Origin: Isoetes taiwanensis
Taxonomy: Eukaryota; Streptophyta; Lycopodiopsida; Isoetales; Isoetaceae
Direction: 5' to 3'
Length of the DNA: 64,000 bases
NCBI GenBank assembly: GCA_021234155.1
Contig: JAJEKV010000054.1
Span: 8,146,655-8,210,654, forward strand
In this document: positions 34,331 to 45,990 of the stretch, piece by piece
Layout: every line of letters starts with the position of its first letter
Position numbering within the stretch: position 1 is the stretch's first letter
The notes under the pieces: generated by a model
What the model saw: only the letters and a program-made list of their open reading frames with translations
Told to the model about the DNA's origin: nothing
Databases searched by the model: none
Made by a program: the position numbers and the translations under genes

Positions 34331-35060
34331 AATAAATTGCAATCCCCCATTTTACATTATAATCCCTCATTAATTAAAATCACGTTCTACATTACAATCC
34401 CTCATTATAATATCAAATATTTAAATTGCAATCCCCCGTTCTACATTACAATCTCTCATTACCCCTACGAACCCTGACTACCCCATTTCTCGTCATCCTC
34501 ATTCTTCATTTTTTTCATAGAAATCCCCAAGTTCTACACTCCCTCATTACACCTACTAAATCCATTAATCCATTTCTCGTCATCCCCCATTCTTCATTTG
34601 TTTAGTAGAAATCCCCATGTTCTAAACTGCAATCCTCCTATTACTCCCTCATTACCCCCCAATATCCTTAACTACCCCATTTCTCCTCATCTCCCATTCT
34701 TCATTGTTTACAGAAAATCCACATATCCTAATTGCAATCCCCATTACTCCCTCATTACCCCTATTAACCCTAACTACCCCATTTCTCGTCATCCTCCGGT
34801 CTTCATTTTTTTAGTAGAAATCCCCATGTTCTAAATTGTAATCCCCCTATTACTCCCTCATTATCCCTATTGCCCCTGACTATTCCATTTCTCCTCATCC
34901 CCCATTCCTCATTTTTTACAGAAAATCCCCATGTTGTAAATTGCAATACCCCTATTACTCCCTTAGTACCCCTAACATAGAACTAGAATCCCCTTCTCCT
35001 CAAGAAATTATCCTTTGCTCGTCAATCCCCTATTTCCAAAAGGGGGTATTTTAAGGAGGA
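34330..35060 (+). repeat. C-tract minisatellite-like array 2
   Basis: Imperfect units of ATTGCAATCCCC..ATTACTCCCTCATTACCCCTA..CCCATTTCTCGTCATCCCCCATTCTTCATTTTTT, each about 110-130 bp, repeated four to five times. It ends with GGAGGATGTAGGCATCATT, the inverse of the sequence bordering the array at 21835. Confidence 0.65.
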
Positions 35061-35079
35061 TGTAGGCATCATTTTTGAT

Positions 35080-36840
35080 GTGTATGTAGAAATATTTTAC
35101 GGGTATACGTGCAGAGGGATGGATGAAATGTATGGAAAGTGGATTTTTTTTGCTATGAATAGTAGTAAACAAGGGGTTTTGGCCTAACCCCAGATTGCAT
35201 ATAGCATATCCAATATACATATAGGTGAATCCCTCAAATCACCCATATTTTTACGAGAATATTTCTAAGGAATATTCCAAAAACCTTCTAGAAAGTTCTT
35301 TAGAAACTTCCAAAATATTCATCAGACACAAGGCAAAATGTTAGCACGAAGCAGGGTTCAAATTTGTGAACTTGTGTTGCAAGAGAAACATTTTAACCAA
35401 CATGCTATCCACTAATTATTATAATATGACTGTTAAAATATGTACAAATATTGCACAGATTTGTACATATTTTAACCATATTTGCATATATTCTCTGCCA
35501 TGCAAAAAGCAACCAGAATAGAAATCTACTTAAACATTGAGAATGATTTGGCCTTGACAATATCAGCACTCTTAAAAATTCCTTTATATATATTATTTTA
35601 CAAATCAATTTTCATAACTCTCAAAAAGAGTTTGATCTTGTAGTTAGAACTATATATAATGATAAACGTTTGACCATTATGGGAGCTTCTTGAAAATTTA
35701 TTAGGCAAACTAAAATATTATTGTTAGACCCAAAATCGTTATTTTTATAATTTGCATAAGCAACTTTATGCAAATGGAGGAGGATCTATCCCATAGAAAA
35801 AGGTGTTGGATATGTAACTAGATATTGTATCAAAAAAGAAGGCAACTAGCAACAACTCCAATTTATAATATTAGACAACTATAAAGGGACAATTTAATAT
35901 TATTCAAAACAAAACACTATTCTTATTTAATCAGTAGAGGGACTAATGACTAAAGCCACCTAAACTTGTCAATGTAGTAAAGTGCGGACTACTCGTCATG
36001 GAATGATGCAAACATGCGTGTGCATTCAAAAAGAACAGGGAAGAACAATTGAGTATTGTAACCAATGCATGACTTCTTCAAGGGAAGGAAAAATCAGGTT
36101 GAAGATTACGTTGAGTTGACATAGGATGTGAAAAGGGAAAGACCTCAAGAGAATGCAATCACTCAACCCATGTGGCTAGATATTGCTACAACTATTATTG
36201 TATGAATGCACATCCAAACAAAGGTTGAAGCCAAGTCAAGGGCATTAACGACCATTTCATCTCAAAATAGTAAAGAAATTGGCTTTTGAATTTGGCATAC
36301 TTGTTGCATAGATTATTTTTCAATTAACAGTTATGTTGTTGTGTGAAAGCTAATGATGTGCTTAGGTAAGAAAGCACTATGATATAAAGGTGGAAACCAT
36401 GTGTAAGTCCTCCAAGGGTTGACATTTAGCCAGCTTAAATAAATGAAGGTGGGCATTGCAATGCACTGCACTACGATTTGCTGTCATCACATTCATAATC
36501 CTTGAAGGAAGGCCTGGCACTGGCATATTGGAGTCTTTCTACAGAAACTTCGCATTGGGAAACAAGCCACACATTTGATTGCGTTCAATATACTCAAAAT
36601 GGCTCACTATTTATTAACATATGACAGAAGAGTTACTAGAACAACTACACATGTTCCATAAAGGCACTTCATTTTTAACTATGCCCAATATATATGGCAT
36701 CCCATTAGAAACCACATACTCTATTTCTAATGGACTAATCTAAGATAGAAGATTGTAAGATGGTGGTTGCCTCCACGTCCTATTGCAGAAAAGACTATTG
36801 TCGACCATACATGTATGTATTTAGTGTATGTAGGCACCAT
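35080..36840. other. No recognisable gene
   Basis: AT-rich DNA with no credible ORF. Near 35345-35415 the minus strand has a weak tRNA-like phrase (TAGCATGTTGG, then a GTTCACAAATTTGAACCC segment), probably an old SINE fragment. Confidence 0.4.
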
Positions 36841-36869
36841 ATATGTTTGTCAAAATCCACGGTTGGAAT

Positions 36870-37890
36870 CGTTATAGGTCTTACAACCTAGTTTTGCCAA
36901 CATCAGGATAGAGTTAGAAAATAGGTGCCAGACAGTTGGAAATTGGGATCTCGAAACGGTAATTCAACAACATTCGAAATTCAACTACATTGGATATTGA
37001 GGTATGAAAAGGATAATCAAACGAGTTAGAAAGAAGCGGCGGCATAAGTAAAACTGGTCCGTATTGTAGGCCCATAATGGGAAGTATGTGTTCTCTTATA
37101 TTAAGGGGGGAGTGGGGGATTGAATTAATTGTATTTTTTCGTCCACGGAGACCAAAAGGCTTATGGGACCCCAACATAAGAAAGATAGATGATATAAAAT
37201 GCCTGGAGAGTGGATATGACCCACTTGTGAGTTTGCATGGGTGATCTAATTGATGGATAAAAGATCGTAGGTATCATCCATGACCGTTGGATAAAAGATC
37301 TAATTATTTGTGGTTGTGATTTTAAGGAATCATCATAGGTCCCATAACCTAGTTTTGCCGACACAGCGTTAGAGTTAAAAAAGAGGTGCAAGATAGTTGG
37401 AAATTGAGGATGTGAAATGCTAATTCAACCACATTTGAAATTCAACTATGCTGGAAACTGAGATATGAAAAGGACAATTGAACGAGTTAGAACGAAGAGG
37501 TGATATAAGTGGGACTGTTTTGTATTGTAGGTCCAGAATGAGAAGTATGTGTTGTGAAAAAAAAAAAAAAGAAAGAAAGAGAGAGCAAAAAATGTGTGGT
37601 TGCACCTATTTCTGCTCGATGCTAGGCTGTTTAACTGTTCCCAGGGTTTGCCTCATCTTAGAGGAATCAAAGGAGCCCCTCACTAACACCATGTATCGGA
37701 GCATAGATTTTTAATCTGGGCCCTCAAACAACATGTATCATCAACCCACCTCCAAAGAGTTTGCCGTTCGGGCAATCCAAAAAATGGGGTATTTTGAGAC
37801 AGATGGCACAAAATAATTGGGGAGTGGGCAGGGTCCACATGTGGGTTTGCATGGGGGATCTAATTGATAGAGAAAAGACTGTTGGTATCC
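36870..37890 (+). repeat. Diverged tandem duplication, about 460 bp period
   Basis: 36872-37115 and 37334-37560 match segment by segment (ACCTAGTTTTGCC, AGTTGGAAATTG, GAAATTCAACTA, AACGAGTTAGAA, AAGTATGTGTT). A third shared segment, GTTTGCATGGG.GATCTAATTGAT, occurs at 37230 and 37846. Probably an old tandem duplication with later indels. Confidence 0.65.
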
Positions 37891-38232
37891 AGGCCTCGAA
37901 TTTAGTTTTTGCACTAACCAACAAAAATGCCGCCCTTCATCTATGCTAATCGGATTTTTGAGAAAAACACCCCTAATTTGCCGGATTTTACACTAATTTT
38001 ATAAAATTTCGACCGGAAATTTGCCTGCATCTAGTTTATCAAATCGGATATTTCTAACTTTAATCGGAAATTCTGGGGAGGAACCCCCCTAATTTCGACC
38101 CTTGCCCGAATACATGTTGGTAGAGCCGAAAGAAACCATTGGATGAAGAGAATCAAAAAGCAAGTTGACAGGTGGCGAGAAATAGGCAGGTGAGGTGTCA
38201 CGTTATAAAAGGCGGAAAATGGAGCATAGTGC

Positions 38233-38790
38233 TGACGTCAAAGGCGGCAAACATGACACGTGAACGTCTCGGCAAAGAAGAGGGGACAATCATAAATGGG
38301 ATTCCTATTTGGGCCACTTTTTCCGCTGCCGAAAAAAGGGCAAAAAAAGTGGCCGGCAAAAGCGAGGCCGGCGCGCGGCATTTAAGAACCCGGCTGCCCC
38401 TCGTGCCGCTAAACAGCCGGCGACTATCTCTGACACGCCCCTCTGACGGCTGTCAGACCGCCACGTCACCCCATTTTCCTCGAATCTCCGCCGTACGTAT
38501 CCCATTGTCAACGCCCATATCCATACGCTCCGTATCCTATAGTATCCTATACCCAATCCATAGAATCCCAACCGAATATTCCGTTCAATGACGTCAAGTG
38601 CGAAGACCAAGGTAGACCGCGCCGTTTAACGCGGTCGTGTTTATGATGCTAGTCTAACTGAGCGACACGTGGAGGGATCGATGGTGGTCGACACGTGAAG
38701 ATGGACGGCCGAGATTCGGCGGACCACTGAAGACCTTTAGGGGTTGACCCTGTATATTTTTTTCCTTAATATATGGCCTGCACCACAGCG
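38233..38790 (+). promoter_or_regulatory. MYB gene promoter with G-boxes and TGACGTCA elements
   Basis: Upstream of the MYB ATG (39040) there are three CACGTG G-boxes (38257-38262, 38666-38671, 38692-38697), each in an ACACGTG context typical of bZIP/ABRE sites, and two palindromic TGACGTCA sites (38233-38240, 38589-38596). AT-rich TATA candidates lie at about 38752-38785. The region is also GC-richer than its surroundings. Stress or ABA-type bZIP control is inferred from the motifs only. Confidence 0.5.
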
Positions 38791-39039
38791 CCGCCTATTT
38801 AGCCTCGTAGTTCTTCAATCCAATCCTTCACACACGCCTTGATTAGATCTCCGATCCTTGCCTATGGACCCAATTAGGGCATGAATTCTTGCGCCCAATT
38901 CAAACCTTGCCTTTAAATTGCTCCAAAACGGCATCAATTCTGCCCTCTGCTTCAAATTGTCGACAAATTTTCGCCTGCCGGAGTTGGGATTTTGCCTCAA
39001 ATTGTTTCAATTCGAACTCAACCTTTGATCCGGCAAAAA

Positions 39040-40484
39040 ATGGGCCGGGCTCCTTGCTGCGATAAAATGGGCTTGAAGAAGGGGCCCTGGACGCCGGAAG
39101 AAGATCAAAAATTGGTTGCTTATATTCAGCGCCATGGACATGGAAGCTGGAGAGCTTTGCCCAAAAATGCGGGTAATTTTTTTGGCTCAGAACTTCAATT
39201 CAATCTGTAAAATTATTGCCGGATTTGGAGCAGTGTTGCTTATTATATTCTTTCGTTTTTTTTTTTTCCCGCAGGTCTTTTGAGATGTGGAAAAAGCTGT
39301 AGACTCCGGTGGACAAATTATCTCAGACCTGATATAAAACGAGGAAGATTTTCTATGGAAGAAGAGCAAATGATAATCCAGCTCCATGCGATACTGGGCA
39401 ATAAGTAAGGATCAATCAAATTATCTTTCGTATTTCCTCGCCGGAATTGGCTATGGCGGACTAAAAAAATTGTGGGTGGTTTTGTGTTTTGTTCAGATGG
39501 TCTGCCATAGCTGCGCATTTGCCAGGCCGGACTGATAACGAGATAAAAAATCACTGGAACACCCATCTGAAGAAAAGATTAGTGCAAATGGGGATTGATC
39601 CGGTAACGCACAAGCCCAAATCGGACCCCTTTGAAGCTTTGGAAGGCAGGCCGCTAATTTCTTCGACGATCAGCCACATGGTTCAATGGGAAAATGCAAG
39701 GCTTGAAGCAGAGGCTAGATTGGCTCGTGAATATTCCTTGCGCTTTTCTGCTTCAAGGCAAAATCAACAGACCCAAGTCCTCGCCTCTGGATTTAATCCT
39801 TTGCCCATCGAAGGGGGTCTTGTTGAATCGTTTGCTCGAGAATTTAGCCGTGCTGCAGCGGCTTCTGCCATTTCCCACCATGCCCCAAGCTCTTCTGATA
39901 CCGATTTTTCTAAATTTTCTGACGATTGGGAGCACCCGTTTGATGGCTATTCTTCAGAATTATGCAAGCAATCCGATTTTGCGATTTCTGCCCTCAGTCA
40001 AGGGATTGATATGAAGCCTTCTGCTTCGGAATTAGAAAATATGTCTCCTACCTCTACTCTCTGCTCCTTAGATGCTCAGAAATGTAGCGAATCTCTACTT
40101 CATCAGAGCCAGAAACTGGTGCAAAACACGGGATTTTTAACAAATAGTCCCTGCGCTCCTTCGGATTTGATTATGCCGGCAGTTTTTGGAGATGATTCTT
40201 GCCTTAGCGATTCACAATCCGACACTATTTTTTGGTCCTCGGAAGAAAAACCCATCAAATTGGAAGGGGATTTGGTGCCGGGCCTTTCTTCTACAAGCCC
40301 ATCAGCAGATACAATGGATCTCCTTCTTTCTGAAAATTCAAATTGTCTATCCGACACTTCTTCGTATACAGAGGCCCTTTTTTCTTCGGATTGCCTGTTT
40401 GATCTTATTAAAGATGGAAAAGCTTCTTGGTCCGATGTTCTGGAGCAGGGATTTTGGGGCAATGCGATCAAATCTAGTTCATAA
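39040..40484 (+). CDS. R2R3-MYB transcription factor (group VIII-E-like)
   Basis: Three exons: 39040-39172 (133 nt), 39275-39404 (130 nt) and 39497-40484 (988 nt), giving 416 residues. Introns of 102 and 92 nt have GT/AG ends and sit at the two canonical R2R3-MYB positions. R2 starts [20 protein letters not shown] with regularly spaced Trp ([24 protein letters not shown]). R3 has the usual aromatic substitution for its first Trp ([10 protein letters not shown]) and then [30 protein letters not shown] just after R3 resembles subgroups 9/11 (MIXTA/MYB16- and MYB41-like). The C-terminal 280 residues are Ser-rich and acidic, with an ending [15 protein letters not shown], probably an activation region. 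The bHLH-interaction signature of R3 is not evident. Nuclear DNA-binding activator; exact target pathway unknown. The only clearly intact host gene here. Confidence 0.95.
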
Positions 40485-40510
40485 TCTGATGCCCAGAAAA
40501 TTGTAGGTTC

Positions 40511-40658
40511 TGTACAGAATTTGTGTGGGTTTTGTGCAAGAAATTCCTGGGTTCTGTGCAGAGATTTGTGCAGAAATTTTCTGGGTCCTGTGCAGAAATT
40601 TGAGCAGGAAATTTCTGGGTTTCGTGCAGAAATTTTGTGAGTCGTGCAGAGATTTTTT
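40511..40658 (+). repeat. 34 bp tandem repeats in the MYB 3' region
   Basis: CTGGGT(T/C)CTGTGCAGA.ATTT-type units begin at 40548, 40581 and 40615 (period 33-34), with half-units TGTGCAGAAATTT on either side. They start about 27 nt after the stop codon and so probably lie in the 3' UTR. Confidence 0.75.
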
Positions 40659-40659
40659 T

Positions 40660-41530
40660 TTTTTGGTTGCGGAATCTGTTTGATTCTTTGTTCCAAGAAT
40701 TGGCCGGATTTCGCATTGCTAATACAGTGCCGAAATGGTAAAGAAAAGGAAAAAATAAATCATCATCGAATGGATGATTGCACCGCCTTTTTCCTGTTGA
40801 GAAGTGACACGGTAATCCATAGCCAAGACTTAGAATAGAATTCTTGCTCTCTTTTTGCTCCTTTATGATGTACAGGCAAGCAAATCATAGTATATCTACA
40901 CTACAGACAGTGAAAAAAAGCTCGAAATCGAGGCCGTCCTTGTACAGATCTCTGTGTAGAAAAATGTAGAAATAGCAAATTTGTTCAATTTATCTATTGG
41001 AATAAAGACAAGTGATCATTCGTCATTGCATAAGATCGAATTTGTCTTTCGTTACTATAGAACTGTATAATTCTTCGACTAATGCTAAATCCGACAAGCA
41101 AAGATAAACAAAAACAAAAAAAGGGAAGAAAAAATCCTTGTTTTTTCAATGGGTCACGGGATTCTTCAAGATTTGGAGCCGAAATAAGTGAACAAGTCTG
41201 GCTAATCCAATCTTGGCAAGGACGAAACAGATATCCCATAGCCAAGAAAGGTTGAATTTTTTTTTCTATTTTTTGTGCTTGACCAGAATAAATGCAGATG
41301 ATGATGGAGGGCCCTGTCAGAGGTGCAATTTAAGGCCCAGAAAGACCACCCGTGTACCTCACGTAATTCCCATCAGCTCGCCTTTCTGGGTTGGCATTTT
41401 TCTTATGCAATAAAAATATGCTCTCTTTCTGGGTTGTCAATTTGCTTGCAAATTTTCACGGTTGTCAATTTGCTTGCAATTTGCCCAGGACAAAAAAAAG
41501 GGAACAAAAGAAGTGCATGCCCCCCCTAGC
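40660..41530. other. No recognisable gene
   Basis: AT-rich DNA downstream of the MYB gene. A GGTTGTCAATTTGCTTGCAA phrase is duplicated near 41433 and 41460. No credible ORF. Confidence 0.5.
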
Positions 41531-42390
41531 CTGGGCATCTTTGGAATTGTTGTCCTTGCTCACTTAACTCTGCCCCATGAGGGCCTTGGTCCATTAGCCA
41601 GGCCAGGTGCATGTCTTCAGGCCCATGCTACCCAACACCCTACTTCGAGAGCCTCATCCTGTAGATGTCGGGACATCATCTTATTCTACTCTTGTCCATA
41701 CAGTTTCTATTGGCCTCCTCATCAACATAGTCATATCATTGAAGGCTCCATGGGTCCATGTCCTGAACTGGACAAGCTGGCTCTGTCTAGCCATCCTGGC
41801 TTCATCAAGCTTGTAGAACCTACACTTCTTTGTTCATAGCAAAAGCTCAGTGCTAACTAATAGACAATCGCACTTGGTCCCTCCTAGTTCACTGTCTGTA
41901 CCCCTTGGACTTGGTCCCTACTTGTTCACGGTCTGTCCTATATCATCTACGGTATAGAATCAAGCTTACTTAATGATGCACAATTTCAGCTTCCAATTGT
42001 GAATAGAACTCTCATTGTCATCACAAGTCTCGGCTTAAATGTTCCAACCCCCACTTGAATGTCATCGTTATTGCCTTTCATTGCAATTGGTTGGTCCTAC
42101 ATTGTTGTATGTGGCTTTCCTTTGAGTTCCATGTTTCATCCAGCTTCTTGATCATTCTGGATCATGATCCTTACAAAATCAGCTAGTGCTCCTCACCTGT
42201 TCATCTTCAGTATGTGTCCCCAACCAATATTTGTCCATTCACTACAATCACTACTATCTCTAGACTTCAACTTGCACAAACATGTGCTTAATGCACCCTT
42301 CAACAACTTGAATTTTGAATCAATATCCTATGCCATTGTTGATCGGTTCAACAAACCTTACATCATTGTAACAAGGTATTAAAGCCAAAA
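41530..42390 (+). repeat. Dispersed repeat, copy 1
   Basis: About 860 bp matched in direct orientation by 44095-44960. Shared landmarks include TTGTTGTCCTTGCTCACTTAA, AGGCTCCATGGGTCCATG, ATCACAAGTCTCGGC, GGTCCTACATTGTTGTATGTG and TAGACTTCAACTTGCAC. The two copies differ by many substitutions and small indels. They could be LTRs or fragments of an element whose core is lost; no coding motif is visible. Confidence 0.6.
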
Positions 42391-42879
42391 CACGTTTGCA
42401 TTGGCATGCTACGTTGACCATTAATTCCATCCCTTCTAACAAAGTGCTTGGATGTGGAGCACAATAGAACACTTTTACATCACTTTTATTCATAAAAAAT
42501 GTTGTATTTAGTTTTTATGATTATGCTTTGATATCTATTCAGGCTTAGAACTATAGCTTGTAGTTGTGTGGAGAGCGAGTATTGCCCTATCTTAGATATC
42601 TGCCATCAGACACTACATTTTCTATGATCAACTTCAGACTGTTTGGTCTTGGTTGTTGGTTGATTGGTTACCTGGAAGTTTTATAATTTAGGGGCATTGG
42701 TGCTTTTCATGAGCAAGTTCTTCAAGGTGTGCATGATAAATTATCCAATACCTATATTCTCATGAGGACTCGCATCATGCATCCAAACTCCCGACAGGCA
42801 GGCTCATTTATTCATTCATCTCAGCAGGTATTTTACATTCATTAAGAGTGGGGTGGCCGCACATCACAGACTACCCAAT

Positions 42880-43076
42880 AACTAAATATAAATTATTATA
42901 AACATATAGCTAAAACTCTTCAATTGAGTTATTAAAAAGATATGATGGAGATGCTAGATGATGTACCTGCTGAAGGATAACTAAATATAAATTATTATAA
43001 ACATATAGCTAAAACTCTTCAATTGAGTTATTAAAAAGATATGATGAGATGCTAGATGATGTACCTGCTGAAGGAT
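42880..43076 (+). repeat. 99 bp tandem duplication
   Basis: Two adjacent copies (42880-42978, 42979-43076) of a unit starting AACTAAATATAAATTATTAT and ending GATGTACCTGCTGAAGGAT. They differ by a single-base indel (GATGGAGATG versus GATGAGATG), so the duplication is recent. Confidence 0.9.
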
Positions 43077-43309
43077 TATCACTGGAATTAAAAACAAAAC
43101 CTACCTTTTCGGGTTTTCAGGTAAAAACCTTGGTGATAAGCCCTCTGAATCCCTGCACAATATAAACACTAAAGCACATACATCAGATGAAAACCTCTAG
43201 AAGTGTTGGCCACACGTGACACGCGAAACAATAAACAATAAACGCGAGAGAGAGAGAGAGAGAGACTTATTTAAACATAATTATAAAGGGAGGGAGTGAG
43301 GGTGGGTTC

Positions 43310-43805
43310 AAGAGCAACAGAAAGGAAACTACTGAGATGAAGAAGAAATGGTGGTTTGAGAAGCTGAAAGACTGTTACTATAAAAAGCTAAACTAGAGCT
43401 TTAAAATGCATGCAAAACATACGCGCATGCATGTTCCTCTTCATGAGAATATCGTTCCAATGGAGTGGATCAATTAGAATTATCATGAGGACGCGCATCA
43501 TGCATCCAAACTCTCGATAAGAAGAGAACTCTGCTTAACTTTTAGGAATCGTGAAAGACGAAAATAAATTGCTTCAATCCACATAACCATGTCGGGATGC
43601 AAAAAGAAGAATGAAAAACGCCAAGAATCCTCCTCTGCATGGTTCAAGAGGAAAAGAAAGGAAACTACTGAGACGAAGAAGAAACGCTAATTTGAGATGC
43701 TGAAAAAGACTTTTGCTATAAAATGCTAAACCAAAGGTCCAAAAATGCATGCATACATGCTCATGAGAATATCGATCTAAAGGAATGGATCAATTAGCAT
43801 TGGCC
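43310..43805 (+). repeat. Paired imperfect direct repeat
   Basis: 43318-43480 and 43660-43795 share AAAGGAAACTACTGAGA, GAAGAAGAAA, AAATGCATGCA, CATGAGAATATCG and GGATCAATTAG. A related phrase CGCATCATGCATCCAAACTC occurs at about 42774 and 43494. Confidence 0.65.
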
Positions 43806-44094
43806 AGGAAAGGAGGATATTTTAAGCATAGATAGATAGGTATTTTAAGCCATCCGTCCCCCTTTTTTTTAAATCTATCTAATACCATTATCCCTAGTTA
43901 ATATTGTTTGCTTGGGTTTAGTAAACCTCATGGAGCTGGGCCTTTGTGTTCATCGTTCATCATTAACATGTCTAAGAATTACATCTTTTTGTTAGTTTTG
44001 AAGTAGACATATAGTTATGCACCCTTTGTGAAATGGTCTTGGTTTTGTCCGCAATGCAATCCAATGAATGCAATACAATTTTGCCTCCCAAGAT

Positions 44095-44960
44095 AGGCAT
44101 CTTTGTATTTGTTGTCCTTGCTCACTTAAAGTGTGGCCCATGAGGACTTGCGAGCCAGGTGCATGCTTCAAGCCCCATGCCTCGAGGGCCGCATCCTATA
44201 GATGTTAGGAGGTCCTCTGTGGTCTCTTTTTCTATTGTGACTCATGTTCATATAGTCTCTATTAGCTTCCTCACGAATGTAATCATGTCATTAAAGGCTC
44301 CATGGGTCCATGACATGAAGCGGACAAGCTAGCTGTATCTGGCCATATTGGCTTCGTCAAGCTCCGAAGAACCTACAGTTATTTACTCCTGTTAAGATTT
44401 CCTTGCTAACAACCTTGCCCCCTTGGGCTTGGTCCCTACTCTTTGAAGATCTTGTATCATCTAACATTCTCATGCTCAGTTAATGATGTACCATCTCAAC
44501 TGCCCAACACTGTCATCACAAGTCTCGGCATAAATGTTCTAACCCCCACATGAATTTCATCATTATCGCCTTTCATTGCAATTCGTTGGTCCTACATTGT
44601 TGTATGTGACTCTCCTTTAAGTTCCACATTCGTCCAACCTCTTGATCATTTGGGTCACAATCCTTACAAATCACCTAATGCTTCTCACCTGTTCATGTTT
44701 AGTACATATATCCCCACCTAGTATTTGTCCATTCACTACATCACTAGCATTTCTAGACTTCAACTTGCACCAACATGTGCTCTAATGCACCGCTCAAACA
44801 ACTTTAGTTCTGAATGGATGTCCTATACTATTGTCCATAATAAAAAGAACCACAAAAGTGTTGATGTAGCGCCTCCACATAAAAAGACCCTTCATCATCA
44901 TAACAAGGTATCCAAGGTGAAAAACATATGCATCCGCATGCCACTTCGTACAAAAATCAT
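44095..44960 (+). repeat. Dispersed repeat, copy 2
   Basis: Second copy of the 41530-42390 unit in the same orientation, about 2.56 kb downstream. Confidence 0.6.
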
Positions 44961-44999
44961 AGTTAGCAATATGTAGACCTTAACTCCCATCCTTCGGGT

Positions 45000-45430
45000 G
45001 AAAATAGCTTTACCCTGGTTTTGGTGATTCCATCGCGGTGACTACTCTCCCGTGGAATCACTAACCCTCCTGCCCCGTTATCCATACCCTCCTGCCCCGT
45101 TATCCGTACCTGCCCCATTATCCGTACCTGACAGGCTCCATTTTATACCTTCCGGCAAAATCACATTTGCAAAATACCACTGGACGGAATCACCACCCTT
45201 TTATTCTACGCGACGGAATCACATGGAATTGATCCTTCGGGGTGGAATCACCATATACCGTAATATTCTCCCCCGTGGAATCACCGCTTATGATAATATT
45301 CTCCCCCATGGAATCACCGCGTAAATATTCTCCCCCGTGGAATCACCGCGATAATATTCTCTCGCCTGGAATCATCGCGTACTATTCCTCGGGAAGGAAT
45401 CACCTAAAGACCTTTGAATCTGTAATAACT
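45000..45430 (+). repeat. Left arm of large inverted repeat, with GGAATCACCGCG units
   Basis: 45003-45230 corresponds in inverted orientation to segments of 61655-62870: GGTTTTGGTGATTC, TCGCGGTGACTACTCTCC, GTACCTGACAG, GCAAAATACC and ATTCTACGCGACGGAATCAC. The inner part (45240-45400) is a short tandem array of TAATATTCTCCCCC(G/A)TGGAATCACCGCG units. The arms flank the LTR retrotransposon at 45468-60835, which therefore inserted into the space between them. Confidence 0.7.
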
Positions 45431-45467
45431 GCAGGTGGAGAGGAAAAATTGGCAGATGGTTCAATCT

Positions 45468-45868
45468 ACTATGCAAAGAACCATCAATCCATCATTTCAG
45501 AGCAAGTATAGAATCAGAAAGAAGAACGTCTTACCTTTCAAACAAGGGTTAGTCTCTATTGTTAAATCACAGAGAAAAACAGGAAACATCACACACAGAG
45601 ATGCCTCAGAGGCGCTATCCTACTAATCACACTTAATCCTACGGACTAACCGTTAAAGCGACTCGAGCCGTTGTCTTGAGGATGATCCATCTCAGCTGCT
45701 GTAGGGTTTTGGGGAAGCGCCTGGTTGAAGAGCTCCTGGTCGATTCTGGTTCAAGGATTAACCTAGGATAGACTAAACTAGCAAAACCCTCCCTTGGCCA
45801 ATCGAATCATGCCACATGGCATTAATAATTAGCTAATTAGCTTAATTAGGCTAATTATTCCATTAAGT
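45468..45868 (-). repeat. 3' LTR of element B, distal part, truncated
   Basis: Matches 60328-60730 almost base for base (ACTATGCAAAGAACCATCAA through GGCTAATTATTCCATTAA). The remaining 1 kb toward the LTR end, present at 59319-60327, is absent, so no target duplication can be read on this side. Confidence 0.9.
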
Positions 45869-45990
45869 AGGTTAATGTTAATTTAGCATAGCTTTAATGT
45901 TAATTATTCCATTAGAGCAATTGGACCCAATTCGCAGGGCAAGCTTACTCGCAGGGCAAGCTTACCGCGGAAGTGGATTTCGTAGGGGGG

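Noticed and set aside
38172-38591. 139-codon plus-strand ORF upstream of the MYB gene
   Set aside because: Overlaps the promoter with its G-boxes; no recognisable motif and no support beyond being open in GC-richer DNA.
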